NCBI GenBank assembly: GCA_041658685.1
Contig: JBAZZS010000001.1
Coordinates: 124,001-188,000, forward strand
Direction of reading: 5' to 3'
DNA from: Candidatus Gracilibacteria bacterium
GTDB taxonomy: Bacteria; Patescibacteriota; Gracilibacteria; UBA1369; UBA12473
DNA length: 64,000 nucleotides
The translations under genes were made by a program, and so were the position numbers. The notes under the pieces were generated by a model, which was given only the letters and a program-made list of their open reading frames with translations, ran no database searches and was not told the DNA's origin. This document shows positions 14,958-23,650 of this stretch, piece by piece; position 1 is the stretch's first letter; every line of letters starts with the position of its first letter.

Positions 14958-17291
14958 ATGAGAACATCTGAAACACCTTTTATAACTGGGGATATGGGGA
15001 TCGTTGAAATTTCTGGGCGGCCTCATAATGATAAAAGCATTGGGAGACCTTCGCTTATGGCAACGTTGCAAGTGCGCTTGGGTGAATTAGATAGGCAGAG
15101 GGCACAAGATTTTTTAGCTAAAAACGAACCCCCTGAATTGGTTGGACGCGATGGATTGATTCGATTGGGAGTGGATCTCGTAGGGGAAGGAGCAATGGAT
15201 TTAGAAGCAGGGGTCTTATCTACAAGGGCTCGAATTTTAGGATTGGGGTCACGGGGACCTCAAATTTTGGATGCGTTGAAACGAAAGGTGGAAGTGGAAC
15301 AGAGAAGAAAAAGAAGGGGATCGATCCAAGTGGGAAGGGCGCTTATGGCTCAGCCGGAAACTCATCTTGATAGATCTCAGGTGGAAGAGGCAATTCAAAC
15401 GGGAGGGGTTTTGCTCACTGAAAAAACAACGATTGCAAAAGATGGAACGTTGGAAATTCCATTGGAAGATTTATATTATGTATTGAATCCGAGAGCGTTA
15501 ACGGATGAACGAATTCAAAGAATATTAGATTTGGGAAAACAGGCGATTTCATCGGATTTGCAGGTCATTTCTGAACGTAAAAATTTCCCTAAAACATTAA
15601 AGCCTAGAGAATTTGCCGTGGGTGCTGTTCGTATTGCCCTTGGTCCTTATCTCGCGGTGATCGAATCCGCAGATAATCATCAAGGTGCTTTTCAGTTGGC
15701 GACTCGTGTTTTGGATGGGATCCGAACCACAGGGATTGATGTTCCTCGGGAGGTTGCACTTTTTAATCGAACCAATTCTTCGTTAGAAACCAGGGGGCTT
15801 AAAATTCGAGTTAAACTTTACCCTGCCGATGAATCCACTAAAGAAACATCTGGAAAAGTGATGAACTCAAGGACATTAAGGGACGGGGTTCATTTTATGG
15901 ACATTTTGACAGGGGAAGAAGGAGAACTGTTCTCTCTTATGGAGAGAATTTCTTTTTTCTATGATTCTAAAAAATCGCAATCTATTCTTATTGGAAGAGC
16001 GGGATGTGGAGAAGTCGCTTGGACTCAGCAATCGAGTTTTCAAGAGGGGAATATGGTTACTACAGCCAAAGAATTGGCCTCAACCCCAAAACCTCAAGGG
16101 ATTAAACGAGGGCAAGGAGTCCCGCACGTGATTCAACCTTGGGTGGATCGATTAAAATGGGTGGGAAGAGATCAGCATGAGCGCGTGATGATGATTTCCG
16201 GGGGACTCCCAGATACGGAGACCCTTGAAAAATTATGGAATGAGGGCGTGGGAGTTTTTGTGTTTAGAGATTTAAGAATTCCTGAAGGTGCTTTTGATCC
16301 GCAAGGGGAGCCTTCTGGTAAACCGGATATTTATTTTGATTCCGCGTTGTGGACTCATCTTAAAAAACTTGAGGAGCGAGGAGCTCGATTTTTTATGACT
16401 TATCCCGAAATGCCGGATCATTTTTCAAAAGAAGAGGGAGCTACAATCCCTGCACATGTCCGTATTTTTCATCGGGGATTGTGGGTTCAGCCGGAAGAAG
16501 TGGAGGCGTTGGAAAAGGTGGACACCGTGATTGCGATGTACGGGTCTAATGTGGAAGAACTTGATGAAACTTTGAGGCCACAAGTGGATCAATTCATGAA
16601 AAACATGAAAGAACTTTTTGGGGAAAACTTGGCGGTGACTCATGGAAAAGGCCCGGGGTTGATGGCGATTGCAGATAAGGTCGCGGAGTTGTTGGGAATT
16701 CCCAGAATAGGCATCGGGATTCAAGTCGAAAATCGAGGGCAACTTCCCAATTATCGTCCTCAAGCCATGGTGGATTTTCTTCCTGGATATCGCTTGGTTC
16801 GCCAACAGGCCATGGATGATTTGGCTACGTTTAGAGTTTTTAATGTGGGCGGAGTGGGAACTTTGGAGGAAATCGGGATCACACTTTGTTCGCAAAAATT
16901 GGCCAATCATTTGATTACTCCTCTTATTTTTGTTGATCCTAAAGGAGTGGGCGGGTCTAAGGGAGAACATGCGTGGGTTTGGATTCAAAAACAAATAGAA
17001 GCCTTAGATGCCACTCCTAAAGAAAAAGAGGGATGGAATATTCCGAAAGATTTAAAACAAATGCAATTGGTGGCCGCACATACATCTCGTTATTGTCATT
17101 TTGTTAGTTCTTATGATGAAGCGGAGAAAATCATTCGTGAATTCAAGGAAAATCCAATGGCTTATTATAAAAAACAAAACATTCCTATCCCCTTTGCTCT
17201 TCAAGGGGTTGAAGGAGCAAAGAAAACAAGCCAAATCACAAAATTCCCGACTCCTTCTTGGTTTAAAGAAGAAGCGCTTTTAGCAGCCTAA
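14958..17291 (+). CDS. LOG-family (lysine-decarboxylase-like Rossmann) protein with long N-terminal region
   Basis: A 777-residue protein. Residues about 530-720 are a LOG/PpnN-type Rossmann domain: VTHGKGPGLMAIADKVAELL, the GYRLVRQQAMDDLATFRVF helix and VGGVGTLEEIG (about 632-642), matching the PGGxGTxxE motif with Arg and Glu for ribose-phosphate hydrolysis; the first Pro is Val here. LOG-family enzymes release bases from nucleoside monophosphates (cytokinin activation, PpnN purine catabolism). The first 500 residues match nothing I know; they include an Arg/Lys-rich helix (about 110-122). LOG proteins are usually 180-250 residues and PpnN about 450, so this architecture is unusual. Codon use is AT-rich with many AGA/GGG codons. 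Confidence 0.75.
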   Translation: MRTSETPFITGDMGIVEISGRPHNDKSIGRPSLMATLQVRLGELDRQRAQDFLAKNEPPELVGRDGLIRLGVDLVGEGAMDLEAGVLSTRARILGLGSRGPQILDALKRKVEVEQRRKRRGSIQVGRALMAQPETHLDRSQVEEAIQTGGVLLTEKTTIAKDGTLEIPLEDLYYVLNPRALTDERIQRILDLGKQAISSDLQVISERKNFPKTLKPREFAVGAVRIALGPYLAVIESADNHQGAFQLATRVLDGIRTTGIDVPREVALFNRTNSSLETRGLKIRVKLYPADESTKETSGKVMNSRTLRDGVHFMDILTGEEGELFSLMERISFFYDSKKSQSILIGRAGCGEVAWTQQSSFQEGNMVTTAKELASTPKPQGIKRGQGVPHVIQPWVDRLKWVGRDQHERVMMISGGLPDTETLEKLWNEGVGVFVFRDLRIPEGAFDPQGEPSGKPDIYFDSALWTHLKKLEERGARFFMTYPEMPDHFSKEEGATIPAHVRIFHRGLWVQPEEVEALEKVDTVIAMYGSNVEELDETLRPQVDQFMKNMKELFGENLAVTHGKGPGLMAIADKVAELLGIPRIGIGIQVENRGQLPNYRPQAMVDFLPGYRLVRQQAMDDLATFRVFNVGGVGTLEEIGITLCSQKLANHLITPLIFVDPKGVGGSKGEHAWVWIQKQIEALDATPKEKEGWNIPKDLKQMQLVAAHTSRYCHFVSSYDEAEKIIREFKENPMAYYKKQNIPIPFALQGVEGAKKTSQITKFPTPSWFKEEALLAA

Positions 17292-18034
17292 GATATAATT
17301 TTTCCCAGCAATCCCTCCATCTCCTTCATCACATCCTTTCTCCATCGCACGGTCTCGTGTCCCCACAGGCCGTATTCAAAAAAGCGCGGAGAAAAGAGTC
17401 GAAACGCAAAAGGCTTTCCTTGGATTTTTCCATCGGTTTGCGGTAGGGGCGGTTTTCCGGACAGCGGATCACTCGCCACGCGAAACATCAAAACCCCATG
17501 CGTGGCCGCCACAAATTCCTCAATGGTTTTTTGCGAAAGCGAATCGCGAATCAGCCCATACCCCACATGGGAATACGCCGGCGCCAGCGAAATCACGTAA
17601 ATCTTTTTTGAACGCGGGATTTTATTTTTTCGGTGAAGATCAAGAATAGCGTCAATCCCGATTCGGTTGCCATGGCTGTGCAGAATGAGAAAAACCGTGT
17701 CGCCGGTCTTGAGGCAGGCCTCCAGTTTTGTGGTTGCGCCCTTGAGAATCGCAGTGCGAAATTTAGAACTCCATAAATAAGCATAATAATAAATCGGCAC
17801 ACACAGCAGGGGCAAAAATCGCGTCCAATTTCCCAGCGGATGTCGCACTTCACGCGGCCAAATATACGATTGAAAAAATACCGAGATCGGGCCTTTTTTC
17901 TCAGTCACAACCTTACTGATTACGCCAAGGCTCGGTTTGTAGTTATGATACAACGTCGAATCCAACGGAAAAACCCCGTTGGGCAGACCCGGGATGGAAA
18001 GCACGGAAATCGGAAAAGGGGAGGAGGAAGTCAT
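17288..18034 (-). CDS. Putative alpha/beta-hydrolase-like protein
   Basis: A 248-residue protein with no signal peptide but a hydrophobic stretch (FLPLLCVPIYYYAYLW) near residue 75-90. The motif FLILHSHGNRIGID around residue 118 resembles the nucleophile elbow GxSxG of lipases in the variant HSHGN, and is followed by LAPAYSHVG. A candidate Asp (VASDP) and a His (GHETVRW) come later, so a Ser-Asp-His triad is possible. The substrate is unknown. The 3' end overlaps the LOG-family gene's last 4 nt on the opposite strand. Confidence 0.5.
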   Translation of the reverse strand: MTSSSPFPISVLSIPGLPNGVFPLDSTLYHNYKPSLGVISKVVTEKKGPISVFFQSYIWPREVRHPLGNWTRFLPLLCVPIYYYAYLWSSKFRTAILKGATTKLEACLKTGDTVFLILHSHGNRIGIDAILDLHRKNKIPRSKKIYVISLAPAYSHVGYGLIRDSLSQKTIEEFVAATHGVLMFRVASDPLSGKPPLPQTDGKIQGKPFAFRLFSPRFFEYGLWGHETVRWRKDVMKEMEGLLGKIIS

Positions 18035-18164
18035 GCCAAAACCATAACAGGGAGGAGAAAAAGGGGCAAATTTCCAAAAAAAAGTTCGGGGATTCCGTTG
18101 GCCCCGAGCGCCGCTTTTTAAAATTTGTAAATTTTAATATAAAACAACCTTGTCCGTTGTATTT

Positions 18165-18356
18165 TTACGGAGTGAGGTTGATCACTTCGGAGCTGTGATG
18201 CAAGCTGTCGGTTGAAAGCATGGTCGTTGGATCTTCGTTGATCCCAAAAATCAGCATTCCCACCGCCAAACTGATCAGGAAAATCGAAAGCGCAATAATA
18301 AGAACCCTCGTGTACTCGCGAACCTCTCGAAAACAAAAATGAAGCGGTGAAGACAT
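18165..18356 (-). CDS. Small single-pass membrane protein (63 aa)
   Basis: A 63-residue protein with one transmembrane helix (VLIIALSIFLISLAVGMLIFG, about residues 18-38), a basic N-terminus (FREVREYTR) and a polar C-terminus, implying N-in topology by the positive-inside rule. The family is unknown. The GC-rich core and a clean membrane segment argue that it is real, but there is no other support. Confidence 0.5.
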   Translation of the reverse strand: MSSPLHFCFREVREYTRVLIIALSIFLISLAVGMLIFGINEDPTTMLSTDSLHHSSEVINLTP

Positions 18357-18515
18357 TGATTTTTGTGTTATTTAAGACGAAAACTCAACTTCGTCTGCTA
18401 GAATAATAAAACATTTTTACCACAAAGTCAACAAGTATTCCCCGTTTTTAAGCTTTTTCGCCCTTTTTTTTACAAAAAACGCTTATAATAAAGCCACTTT
18501 TAGCCCCTTTCTCTT

Positions 18516-18947
18516 ATGAACGACCTTTCCATTTTGCCCATTTTGAGGAATATTCCTCTTTTTGCCGAGCTGGATGAAACCATCCACGCCGAGATCATCA
18601 AACACATCACCATGCAATATTTTCCGGCCAATTATTCCTTGTTTAAGGAAGGGGATCCCGGAACGCGTCTTTACATTCTCAAGTCCGGCTCGGTAAAGAT
18701 TTTTCCCGAAAAAGATTCGGATCACCCCATCGCCACCTTGCGCGCCAATGATTTTTTTGGGGAAATGGCCTTGTTCCGCGATAAACCCCGCAGCGCCTCA
18801 GCGGTCACGGTTGAGGATTGCGAGATTTTCCTTCTTGAAAAGGCGGATTTTTACGAACTCGTACTCAAAAACCCGGTCATGGCCGCCAAACTGAGTGAAG
18901 AATTCCTCCGCCGAATTGAAGAAAACCAAAAAAGGAAGAATCAATAA
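18516..18947 (+). CDS. Stand-alone cyclic-nucleotide-binding domain protein
   Basis: A 143-residue protein that is essentially a single cNMP-binding (CAP_ED) domain: IPLFAELDE, an eight-strand barrel with EGDPGTRLYILKSGSVKIF, the phosphate-binding cassette FFGEMALFRDKPRSASA (about 77-93) and the C-helix. There is no HTH and no catalytic domain. The cassette keeps GE and the RSA with its Arg, so ligand binding is plausible. It may act as a regulatory subunit in trans, with partner unknown. The leader is CCCCTTTCTCTT before ATG. A family A repeat starts immediately after the stop. Confidence 0.87.
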   Translation: MNDLSILPILRNIPLFAELDETIHAEIIKHITMQYFPANYSLFKEGDPGTRLYILKSGSVKIFPEKDSDHPIATLRANDFFGEMALFRDKPRSASAVTVEDCEIFLLEKADFYELVLKNPVMAAKLSEEFLRRIEENQKRKNQ

Positions 18948-18982
18948 GACACAAGCGTAGCGAGTGTCTCTTTCCCCCGCAT
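18948..18982 (+). repeat. Family A repeat, GACAC/GTGTC variant
   Basis: GACAC (18948-18952) pairs with GTGTC (18964-18968) around AAGCGTAGCGA, then TCTTTCCCCCGCAT and T-runs. The stem differs from the CGCAC/GTGCG copies by paired changes. It abuts the stop codon of the preceding gene and probably ends its transcript. Confidence 0.65.
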
Positions 18983-18997
18983 TTTGTTTTTTCATCA

Positions 18998-19960
18998 TTA
19001 AGCGCTTTCTCTTGCGCTCTTCGCCGCATCTCTCGCACTGGCCTCTTCATTGGTCGTGAGTTGCAAAAATGTAAACACCCACACGCTGTTGGAAAACACT
19101 TCCAAAATCGCTCCCAAATACGCGGCAAAATACATTCCGATCAATCCGATGATCACCCCCACCACAAATCCGACTTCAGCCAATGCAAACGTAGCCAACA
19201 AACCGGTGGATAAGATGATGATCGAGGGGATCAAGAGCACCAACACAATATTAAAAACAATACGAATGGTGATGAGCAACATCAAAATGAACATCAAAAT
19301 GGTCTGTTGCCAGTGCCGAATCACTAATTTGGAGCTGGCGCCCATGGATTGCATGACTTTCGCGCCGTCAATGATAATAAAGTAATCCGCATAGGCGAAC
19401 AGTAACAAAAGCAGTAATCCGATCAAAAACATCAGAATATACGGGATGCAAAGGATTTCGAACGCCCCGGTGCCCAGATTTCGCACCACAAACGAAATCT
19501 CGGTCAGCACACTGAACATACTGAAGGTTTTGATGAGTAAATGGTATTCAAACAACGGAAGAAAATGTAAAAATCCGTAAGAAACTCCGTCCACGGTTTT
19601 TACCTCTTGGCCGTTGCGTTTGCGCGCAATGAGTTGCACCAACGCAGCCTTGGAAAAGATCGGAAGGATTAAATAAAGGATAAGAACAATGGCGGTGACA
19701 ATAATGAGGAGAATGCCCAGAGAAGAATGTTTGGAGAAAAAATCCGCAATAAAAATCACGGCTTCGTGAGCAAATGATTCTCCGTGATATTCCCTGAAAA
19801 TCGAGGATTTCCAAAATGACATGATTTGATAGCCCATGTACCCGATGCCCACCACCAGCCCGATGAGCTCCGGGACGAACGCGTACCACCACATGATGGG
19901 TTTATTTTGCTGAGTCAGCTGCCACGCGTCGCGAATAATGGCTTTGTAATTCATTTCCAT
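18998..19960 (-). CDS. Multi-pass membrane protein of unknown function (320 aa)
   Basis: About six hydrophobic segments are visible: MWWYAFVPELIGLVVGIGYMG, LGILLIIVTAIVLILYLILPI, EILCIPYILMFLIGLLLLLLF, TILMFILMLLITIRIVFNIV, IPSIIILSTGLLATFALAEVG and VVGVIIGLIGMYFAAYLGA. The N-terminus YKAIIRDAWQLTQQNKPIMWW resembles DUF4013-like or glycerophosphodiester-phosphodiesterase-membrane-domain proteins, a loose similarity only. There are no catalytic motifs. It lies between the cNMP-binding protein and rpsO and reads away from rpsO. Confidence 0.7.
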   Translation of the reverse strand: MEMNYKAIIRDAWQLTQQNKPIMWWYAFVPELIGLVVGIGYMGYQIMSFWKSSIFREYHGESFAHEAVIFIADFFSKHSSLGILLIIVTAIVLILYLILPIFSKAALVQLIARKRNGQEVKTVDGVSYGFLHFLPLFEYHLLIKTFSMFSVLTEISFVVRNLGTGAFEILCIPYILMFLIGLLLLLLFAYADYFIIIDGAKVMQSMGASSKLVIRHWQQTILMFILMLLITIRIVFNIVLVLLIPSIIILSTGLLATFALAEVGFVVGVIIGLIGMYFAAYLGAILEVFSNSVWVFTFLQLTTNEEASARDAAKSARESA

Positions 19961-20071
19961 ATGCCGGGATTATAAGGAAAGCGGATTGAATTTACAACTC
20001 ATCGGAGTTGAATGTGTCATGGGGAGCTTATCGAACCATAGGGTTTATAAGTGGACTTTTTAAAAACATAT

Positions 20072-20100
20072 TTGCCAAAAAAACATTTGTTCTGTAAAAT
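20072..20100 (+). promoter_or_regulatory. Promoter for rpsO
   Basis: TTGCCA (20072-20077), a 17-nt spacer and TAAAAT (20095-20100), 40 nt before the rpsO start. Upstream, 20013-20036 carries a degenerate family B arm pair (GTCATGGGGAGC and TCGAACCAT). Confidence 0.5.
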
Positions 20101-20140
20101 ACCCGTTGCGAACAAAATTTAATCTTTTATCCTTACCCCC

Positions 20141-20515
20141 ATGAAGCGCTCCGAGAAAAAGAAAGTCATCAAAAAACATGCGACCCACGGAACCGACACA
20201 GGCTCTCCGCAGGTGCAAGTCGCCATTTTAACCGCTCGTATCAATCAACTCACCGAGCATTTGAAAGATCACAAAAAAGACGCCAGTTCTCGTCGCGGAC
20301 TTTTGGGAATGGTGGGGAAACGCCGCAAATTACTCAATTATTTAAAGACACGAGATCCGGAAGAATTCGAAAAGCTCGCGGATCAATTGAAACTCCGAAC
20401 CGGTACGGCCGCAGCAACAGAAGGCGCTGCGGAAGCCGCGTCCAAGGCTTCAAAAGTCAAATCCGAAAAAGCAAAGGCAAAAGCCAAAACCAAGGCCAAA
20501 GCCAAGAAAAAATAG
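20141..20515 (+). CDS. rpsO: 30S ribosomal protein S15 with Lys/Ala-rich tail
   Basis: A 124-residue protein; residues 1-88 are a canonical S15 with THGTDTGSPQVQVAILTARI, NQLTEHLKDHKKD, SSRRGLLGMVGKRRKLLNYL and LKTRDPEEFEKLADQLKLR. S15 binds the 16S central domain and nucleates platform assembly. The remaining 35 residues are Ala/Lys-rich (EKAKAKAKTKAKAKKK), an extension not present in the usual 89-residue protein and probably a disordered RNA-contacting tail. The gene is upstream of pnp, the classical bacterial order. The leader is ATCCTTACCCCC before ATG. Confidence 0.96.
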   Translation: MKRSEKKKVIKKHATHGTDTGSPQVQVAILTARINQLTEHLKDHKKDASSRRGLLGMVGKRRKLLNYLKTRDPEEFEKLADQLKLRTGTAAATEGAAEAASKASKVKSEKAKAKAKTKAKAKKK

Positions 20516-20570
20516 TTTTTTATCTTGTCCCTTCCCTATCGTGAATTTTTTTGGAAACAAGTCACAGGTA

Positions 20571-20606
20571 ATCTTTCAATGGCAAAGCCATTTTGCGCTG
20601 AAAGAT
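20571..20606 (+). promoter_or_regulatory. Hairpin in the rpsO-pnp interval
   Basis: ATCTTTCA (20571-20578) pairs with TGAAAGAT (20599-20606), continued by ATGGC-AAA-GCCAT, with a one-sided bulge TTTGCGC. In E. coli the rpsO-pnp interval carries an RNase III-cleaved stem used for PNPase autocontrol; the same role here is an inference from position and shape. Confidence 0.5.
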
Positions 20607-20675
20607 CGCTTGAAACTTGGATCTGAAAAAAGGCGCGAAAGGGAAGATTTTTTTATTTCCCTTTAACCCTTTTTT

Positions 20676-22895
20676 ATGGCAACTGTTCAATCGGTTTCCA
20701 CCGAACTCTTCGGTCGTACATTGACGATCGAGACCGGTTTTTTGGCGATCCAGGCTCATGGATCGGTCACGGTTCGCTTGGGCGACACCGTGGTTTTGGC
20801 TACGGCCACCATGGCCCTCGAACCCCGACCTTATGGCGGGTATTTTCCACTCACCGTGGATTTTGAAGAAAAATATTATGCCGCCGGAAAAATCAAAGGC
20901 AGCCGTTTCGTAAAACGCGAAGGCCGCCCGTCCGATAACGCGGTGTTGGTTTCACGCATGATCGACCGCCCGATCCGTCCTCTTTTCCCAAAAAAGATGA
21001 CCAATGACGTGCAGTTGATTGTGTCGACTTTGTCAGCCGACCTCGTGGTGCCTCCGGATACGATTGGTATTACCGCTGCTTCTGCGGCCTTGATGTTGTC
21101 CGGAATCCCGTTTGCCGGACCTGTGGCCGGTGTTCGCATCGGATACGCGGCTGTTGAACCCAATGGCCCGGAACAACTCATCGTCAACCCCACGTACGAA
21201 CAAATCAATACCGGAAAACTCAATCTCGTGGTCGCCGGAACCAAAGACGCGGTCACCATGGTGGAAGCCGCTTCTAAAGAGGTTTCCGAAGACATTTTGT
21301 TGCAAGCCCTTGAGTTGGCGCACAAAGAAATTGTGAAAATGTGCGAACTTCAGCTCGAATTGGTTGGGAAAGTGACGGTGGAGAAAAAAGAACCCAATTT
21401 CCTCGAAACCAACGAAGCCGCGGTTCAAGCCGTGGATGCGTTTGTGAATAAAGAAATGCTCGACACCATTGGCGGAAAGACCAAGCATGATGTGAAAGAA
21501 AAAATTCATGCGATTGAAGAACAACTTTTTGAAAAATACGCGGCGCAAATCGAGGCCGAGGAATTTACAAAAGGCGATCTCAAAGAAATTTTGAATGAAC
21601 GCATGGAAAAGAATATGCGTTCCAATATTTTGGAAAAGGAATATCGCTTGGATGGACGCGCGATCAGCGAAATTCGTCCGATTTCCATTTCACTCGATGT
21701 GTTGCCCAGACCGCACGGGTCTGCGTTGTTCCAACGAGGAGAAACCCAATCCCTCACCATCACGACTTTGGGGGCTCCGGGTGCTGCGCAAATCATCGAC
21801 ACCATGGATGAAGACATCACCAAACGTTACATTCACCATTACAACTTCCCGCCGTTCTCGGTGGGGGAGACCAAGCCCTTGCGTGGGCCTTCTCGCCGCG
21901 ACATTGGGCATGGCGATTTGTCCGAACGCTCGCTCGACCCCATGATTCCGGAAAAAGAAGCGTTTCCGTATACCATTATGTGTGTGTCTGAAATCACAAG
22001 TTGCAATGGATCCAGTTCCATGGCTTCGGTCTGCGGATCCACGCTGTCTTTGATGGCAGCTGGGGTTCCGCTCATCCGCCCTGTGGCCGGAGTGGCCATG
22101 GGATTGGTGGTGAAAGACAAGACCAATGCCAGCGCCGGATACAAGATTCTCACGGACATTCAAGGTATGGAGGATTTTGCCGGGGATATGGATTTCAAAG
22201 TCACGGGAACGAGCGAAGGAATCAATGCTTTGCAGATGGATATTAAGGTGAAAGGCCTTTCCATCGAGATCATGAGAGAAGCTTTGGGCCGCGCCAAAGA
22301 AGCACGGTTGTTCATTTTGGCTGAAATGGCAAAAGCCATTTCGACCCCGAGAACTCAATTGTCTCAATACGCGCCGTTGATCACCACGATTCAAATTGAA
22401 CCTGAACAAATTCGCACAGTCATTGGAAAGGGTGGCGAAACGATCCAAAAGATCACGGAACAATGCGGAGTGGAAATCGACATTGAACAAACCGGATTGG
22501 TCATGGTCACGGCTCCGGATCAGGCCAGTGGCGAAAAAGCCGTGAAATGGATTCACGACCTCACCTACATCCCCAAAGCCGGGGAAGAATTTGACGGCAC
22601 CGTGATGCGTTTGATGGACTTTGGAGCGTTTGTGGAATTCATGCCCGGCAAAGAAGGGTTGGTCCATATTTCCGAATTGGCTTGGAGTCGCGTGAATAAA
22701 GTTGAAGACGTGGTCAAATTGGGAGACAAACTCAAAGTGAAACTCATGGAAGTCGATTCCATGGGCCGTTACAACTTGTCGCACCGAGCCACATTGCCAC
22801 CTCCCCCTGGAGGAGTGCCGCCTCCGCCAGCCGGTGGATACGGTGGGCCGAGGCCGGGAGGACGACCGCCGATGAGAGGCGGGCCGCGCCGTTAA
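20676..22895 (+). CDS. pnp: Polyribonucleotide nucleotidyltransferase (PNPase)
   Basis: A 739-residue protein with the full PNPase layout: RNase PH domain 1 (about 10-230; GDTVVLATA), an alpha-helical linker, RNase PH domain 2 (about 315-545) with FQRGETQSLTITTLG, YIHHYNFPPFSVGE and DIQGMEDFAGDMDFKVTGT, which includes the catalytic Asp residues, a KH domain (about 555-615; VIGKGGETIQKIT) and an S1 domain (about 622-690; FDGTVMRLMDFGAFVEFMPG). It degrades RNA 3'-5' with phosphate in the degradosome. The tail is Pro/Gly/Arg-rich, possibly RNA-binding. The leader is CCCTTTAACCCTTTTTT before ATG, without Shine-Dalgarno sequence. Confidence 0.97.
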   Translation: MATVQSVSTELFGRTLTIETGFLAIQAHGSVTVRLGDTVVLATATMALEPRPYGGYFPLTVDFEEKYYAAGKIKGSRFVKREGRPSDNAVLVSRMIDRPIRPLFPKKMTNDVQLIVSTLSADLVVPPDTIGITAASAALMLSGIPFAGPVAGVRIGYAAVEPNGPEQLIVNPTYEQINTGKLNLVVAGTKDAVTMVEAASKEVSEDILLQALELAHKEIVKMCELQLELVGKVTVEKKEPNFLETNEAAVQAVDAFVNKEMLDTIGGKTKHDVKEKIHAIEEQLFEKYAAQIEAEEFTKGDLKEILNERMEKNMRSNILEKEYRLDGRAISEIRPISISLDVLPRPHGSALFQRGETQSLTITTLGAPGAAQIIDTMDEDITKRYIHHYNFPPFSVGETKPLRGPSRRDIGHGDLSERSLDPMIPEKEAFPYTIMCVSEITSCNGSSSMASVCGSTLSLMAAGVPLIRPVAGVAMGLVVKDKTNASAGYKILTDIQGMEDFAGDMDFKVTGTSEGINALQMDIKVKGLSIEIMREALGRAKEARLFILAEMAKAISTPRTQLSQYAPLITTIQIEPEQIRTVIGKGGETIQKITEQCGVEIDIEQTGLVMVTAPDQASGEKAVKWIHDLTYIPKAGEEFDGTVMRLMDFGAFVEFMPGKEGLVHISELAWSRVNKVEDVVKLGDKLKVKLMEVDSMGRYNLSHRATLPPPPGGVPPPPAGGYGGPRPGGRPPMRGGPRR

Positions 22896-22898
22896 ATT

Positions 22899-22986
22899 GT
22901 CATGGTGAGCACGCACGGAGCGAAGCGGAGTGCGCTCCCCGCATCCCGTATTTTCTTCCCGTAACGCGGGGCGTCTCGAACCATGA
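22899..22986. repeat. Family A repeat nested inside a family B repeat
   Basis: The outer arms are GTCATGGTGAGC (22899-22910) and GCGTCTCGAACCATGA (22971-22986), family B in reverse orientation. The inner element is a full family A copy (22912-22944, CGCAC/GTGCG plus CTCCCCGCAT). It starts 4 nt after the pnp stop. Confidence 0.65.
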
Positions 22987-23002
22987 ATAGAAAAGTATTA
23001 TC

Positions 23003-23036
23003 AAAAAGCCCCTGACCATGTTGGGGGCTTTTTTTG
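23003..23036 (+). terminator. Rho-independent terminator downstream of pnp
   Basis: AAAAAGCCCC (23003-23012) and GGGGGCTTTTTTT (23023-23035) form a stem around TGACCATGTT, followed by T residues. It ends the rpsO-pnp transcript before the next gene. Confidence 0.85.
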
Positions 23037-23101
23037 GGTTTGACAAACCCTCTTCGCTCATAGAGAATTAGCCTACTTTTGGCTTATTAAAGCAATAAAC
23101 T

Positions 23102-23515
23102 ATGAATAGAGCATTGGTGATGATAACTGCGGCGGCCGCAGGATATGTGCGACCGGATATGTCAAAAATCGAATCGTTTGTAGATCCAATAGGTGGTGAA
23201 TATAAAAGTCATGGGATCCCCCCAGAGGTCGAAGCCGCTAAAGAAAATTTAGAAACACGATTGAGGGGATTAGGCGTTGTTTTTGGGTCAGATGCGGCTC
23301 AAATGACTGCGCTTAATTCTACGATGCCTGAGCCAATGCCAGAACCGGAAGACCCGTTGCCTGAACCAGGGAAGGAGGCGGTTGTCCCGGGCCCGAATAG
23401 AGCAATTGAGATTTTATTGGAGGAGGTCGATGAGCAACACACTGCTGGAGAGCTTTCAGAAGAAGTAGTAAAAAAAACAAAAAAGTGGGAAAATAAGGAA
23501 TCAGCCCCCTCGTAA
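23102..23515 (+). CDS. Hypothetical protein with possible signal peptide (137 aa)
   Basis: Unrecognised. The start MNRALVMITAAAAGYVRP looks like a short signal peptide or membrane anchor. Residues 75-95 contain a Pro-Glu/Pro-Met repeat (PEPMPEPEDPLPEPG) typical of an extended spacer, and the C-terminus is a charged helix (NRAIEILLEEVDEQHTAGEL). It follows the pnp terminator, so it is an independent unit. A weak TTGACA lies at 23040-23045 upstream, and CCTACTTTTGGCTTA at 23072-23086 recurs at 26951-26965. Confidence 0.5.
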   Translation: MNRALVMITAAAAGYVRPDMSKIESFVDPIGGEYKSHGIPPEVEAAKENLETRLRGLGVVFGSDAAQMTALNSTMPEPMPEPEDPLPEPGKEAVVPGPNRAIEILLEEVDEQHTAGELSEEVVKKTKKWENKESAPS

Positions 23516-23650
23516 TTGCAATTGGCCTATCCCGATGACTGATTTATCCATGCAGCATTCTCTACAGCCCAAACCCGGGAAATCCCTACGATCTTCAACC
23601 TCAGGCTTAAGACGTGCTCAGCCAAGAGGAAGTGGGTGATTTTTTTAATT

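Noticed and set aside
21690..22916. Long open frame antisense to pnp (about 400 codons)
   Set aside because: A shadow of the codon pattern of pnp; His/Arg-rich and low in hydrophobic order, and pnp is certain. The same applies to 13311-14342 opposite leuS and 1209-1847 opposite the LCP gene.
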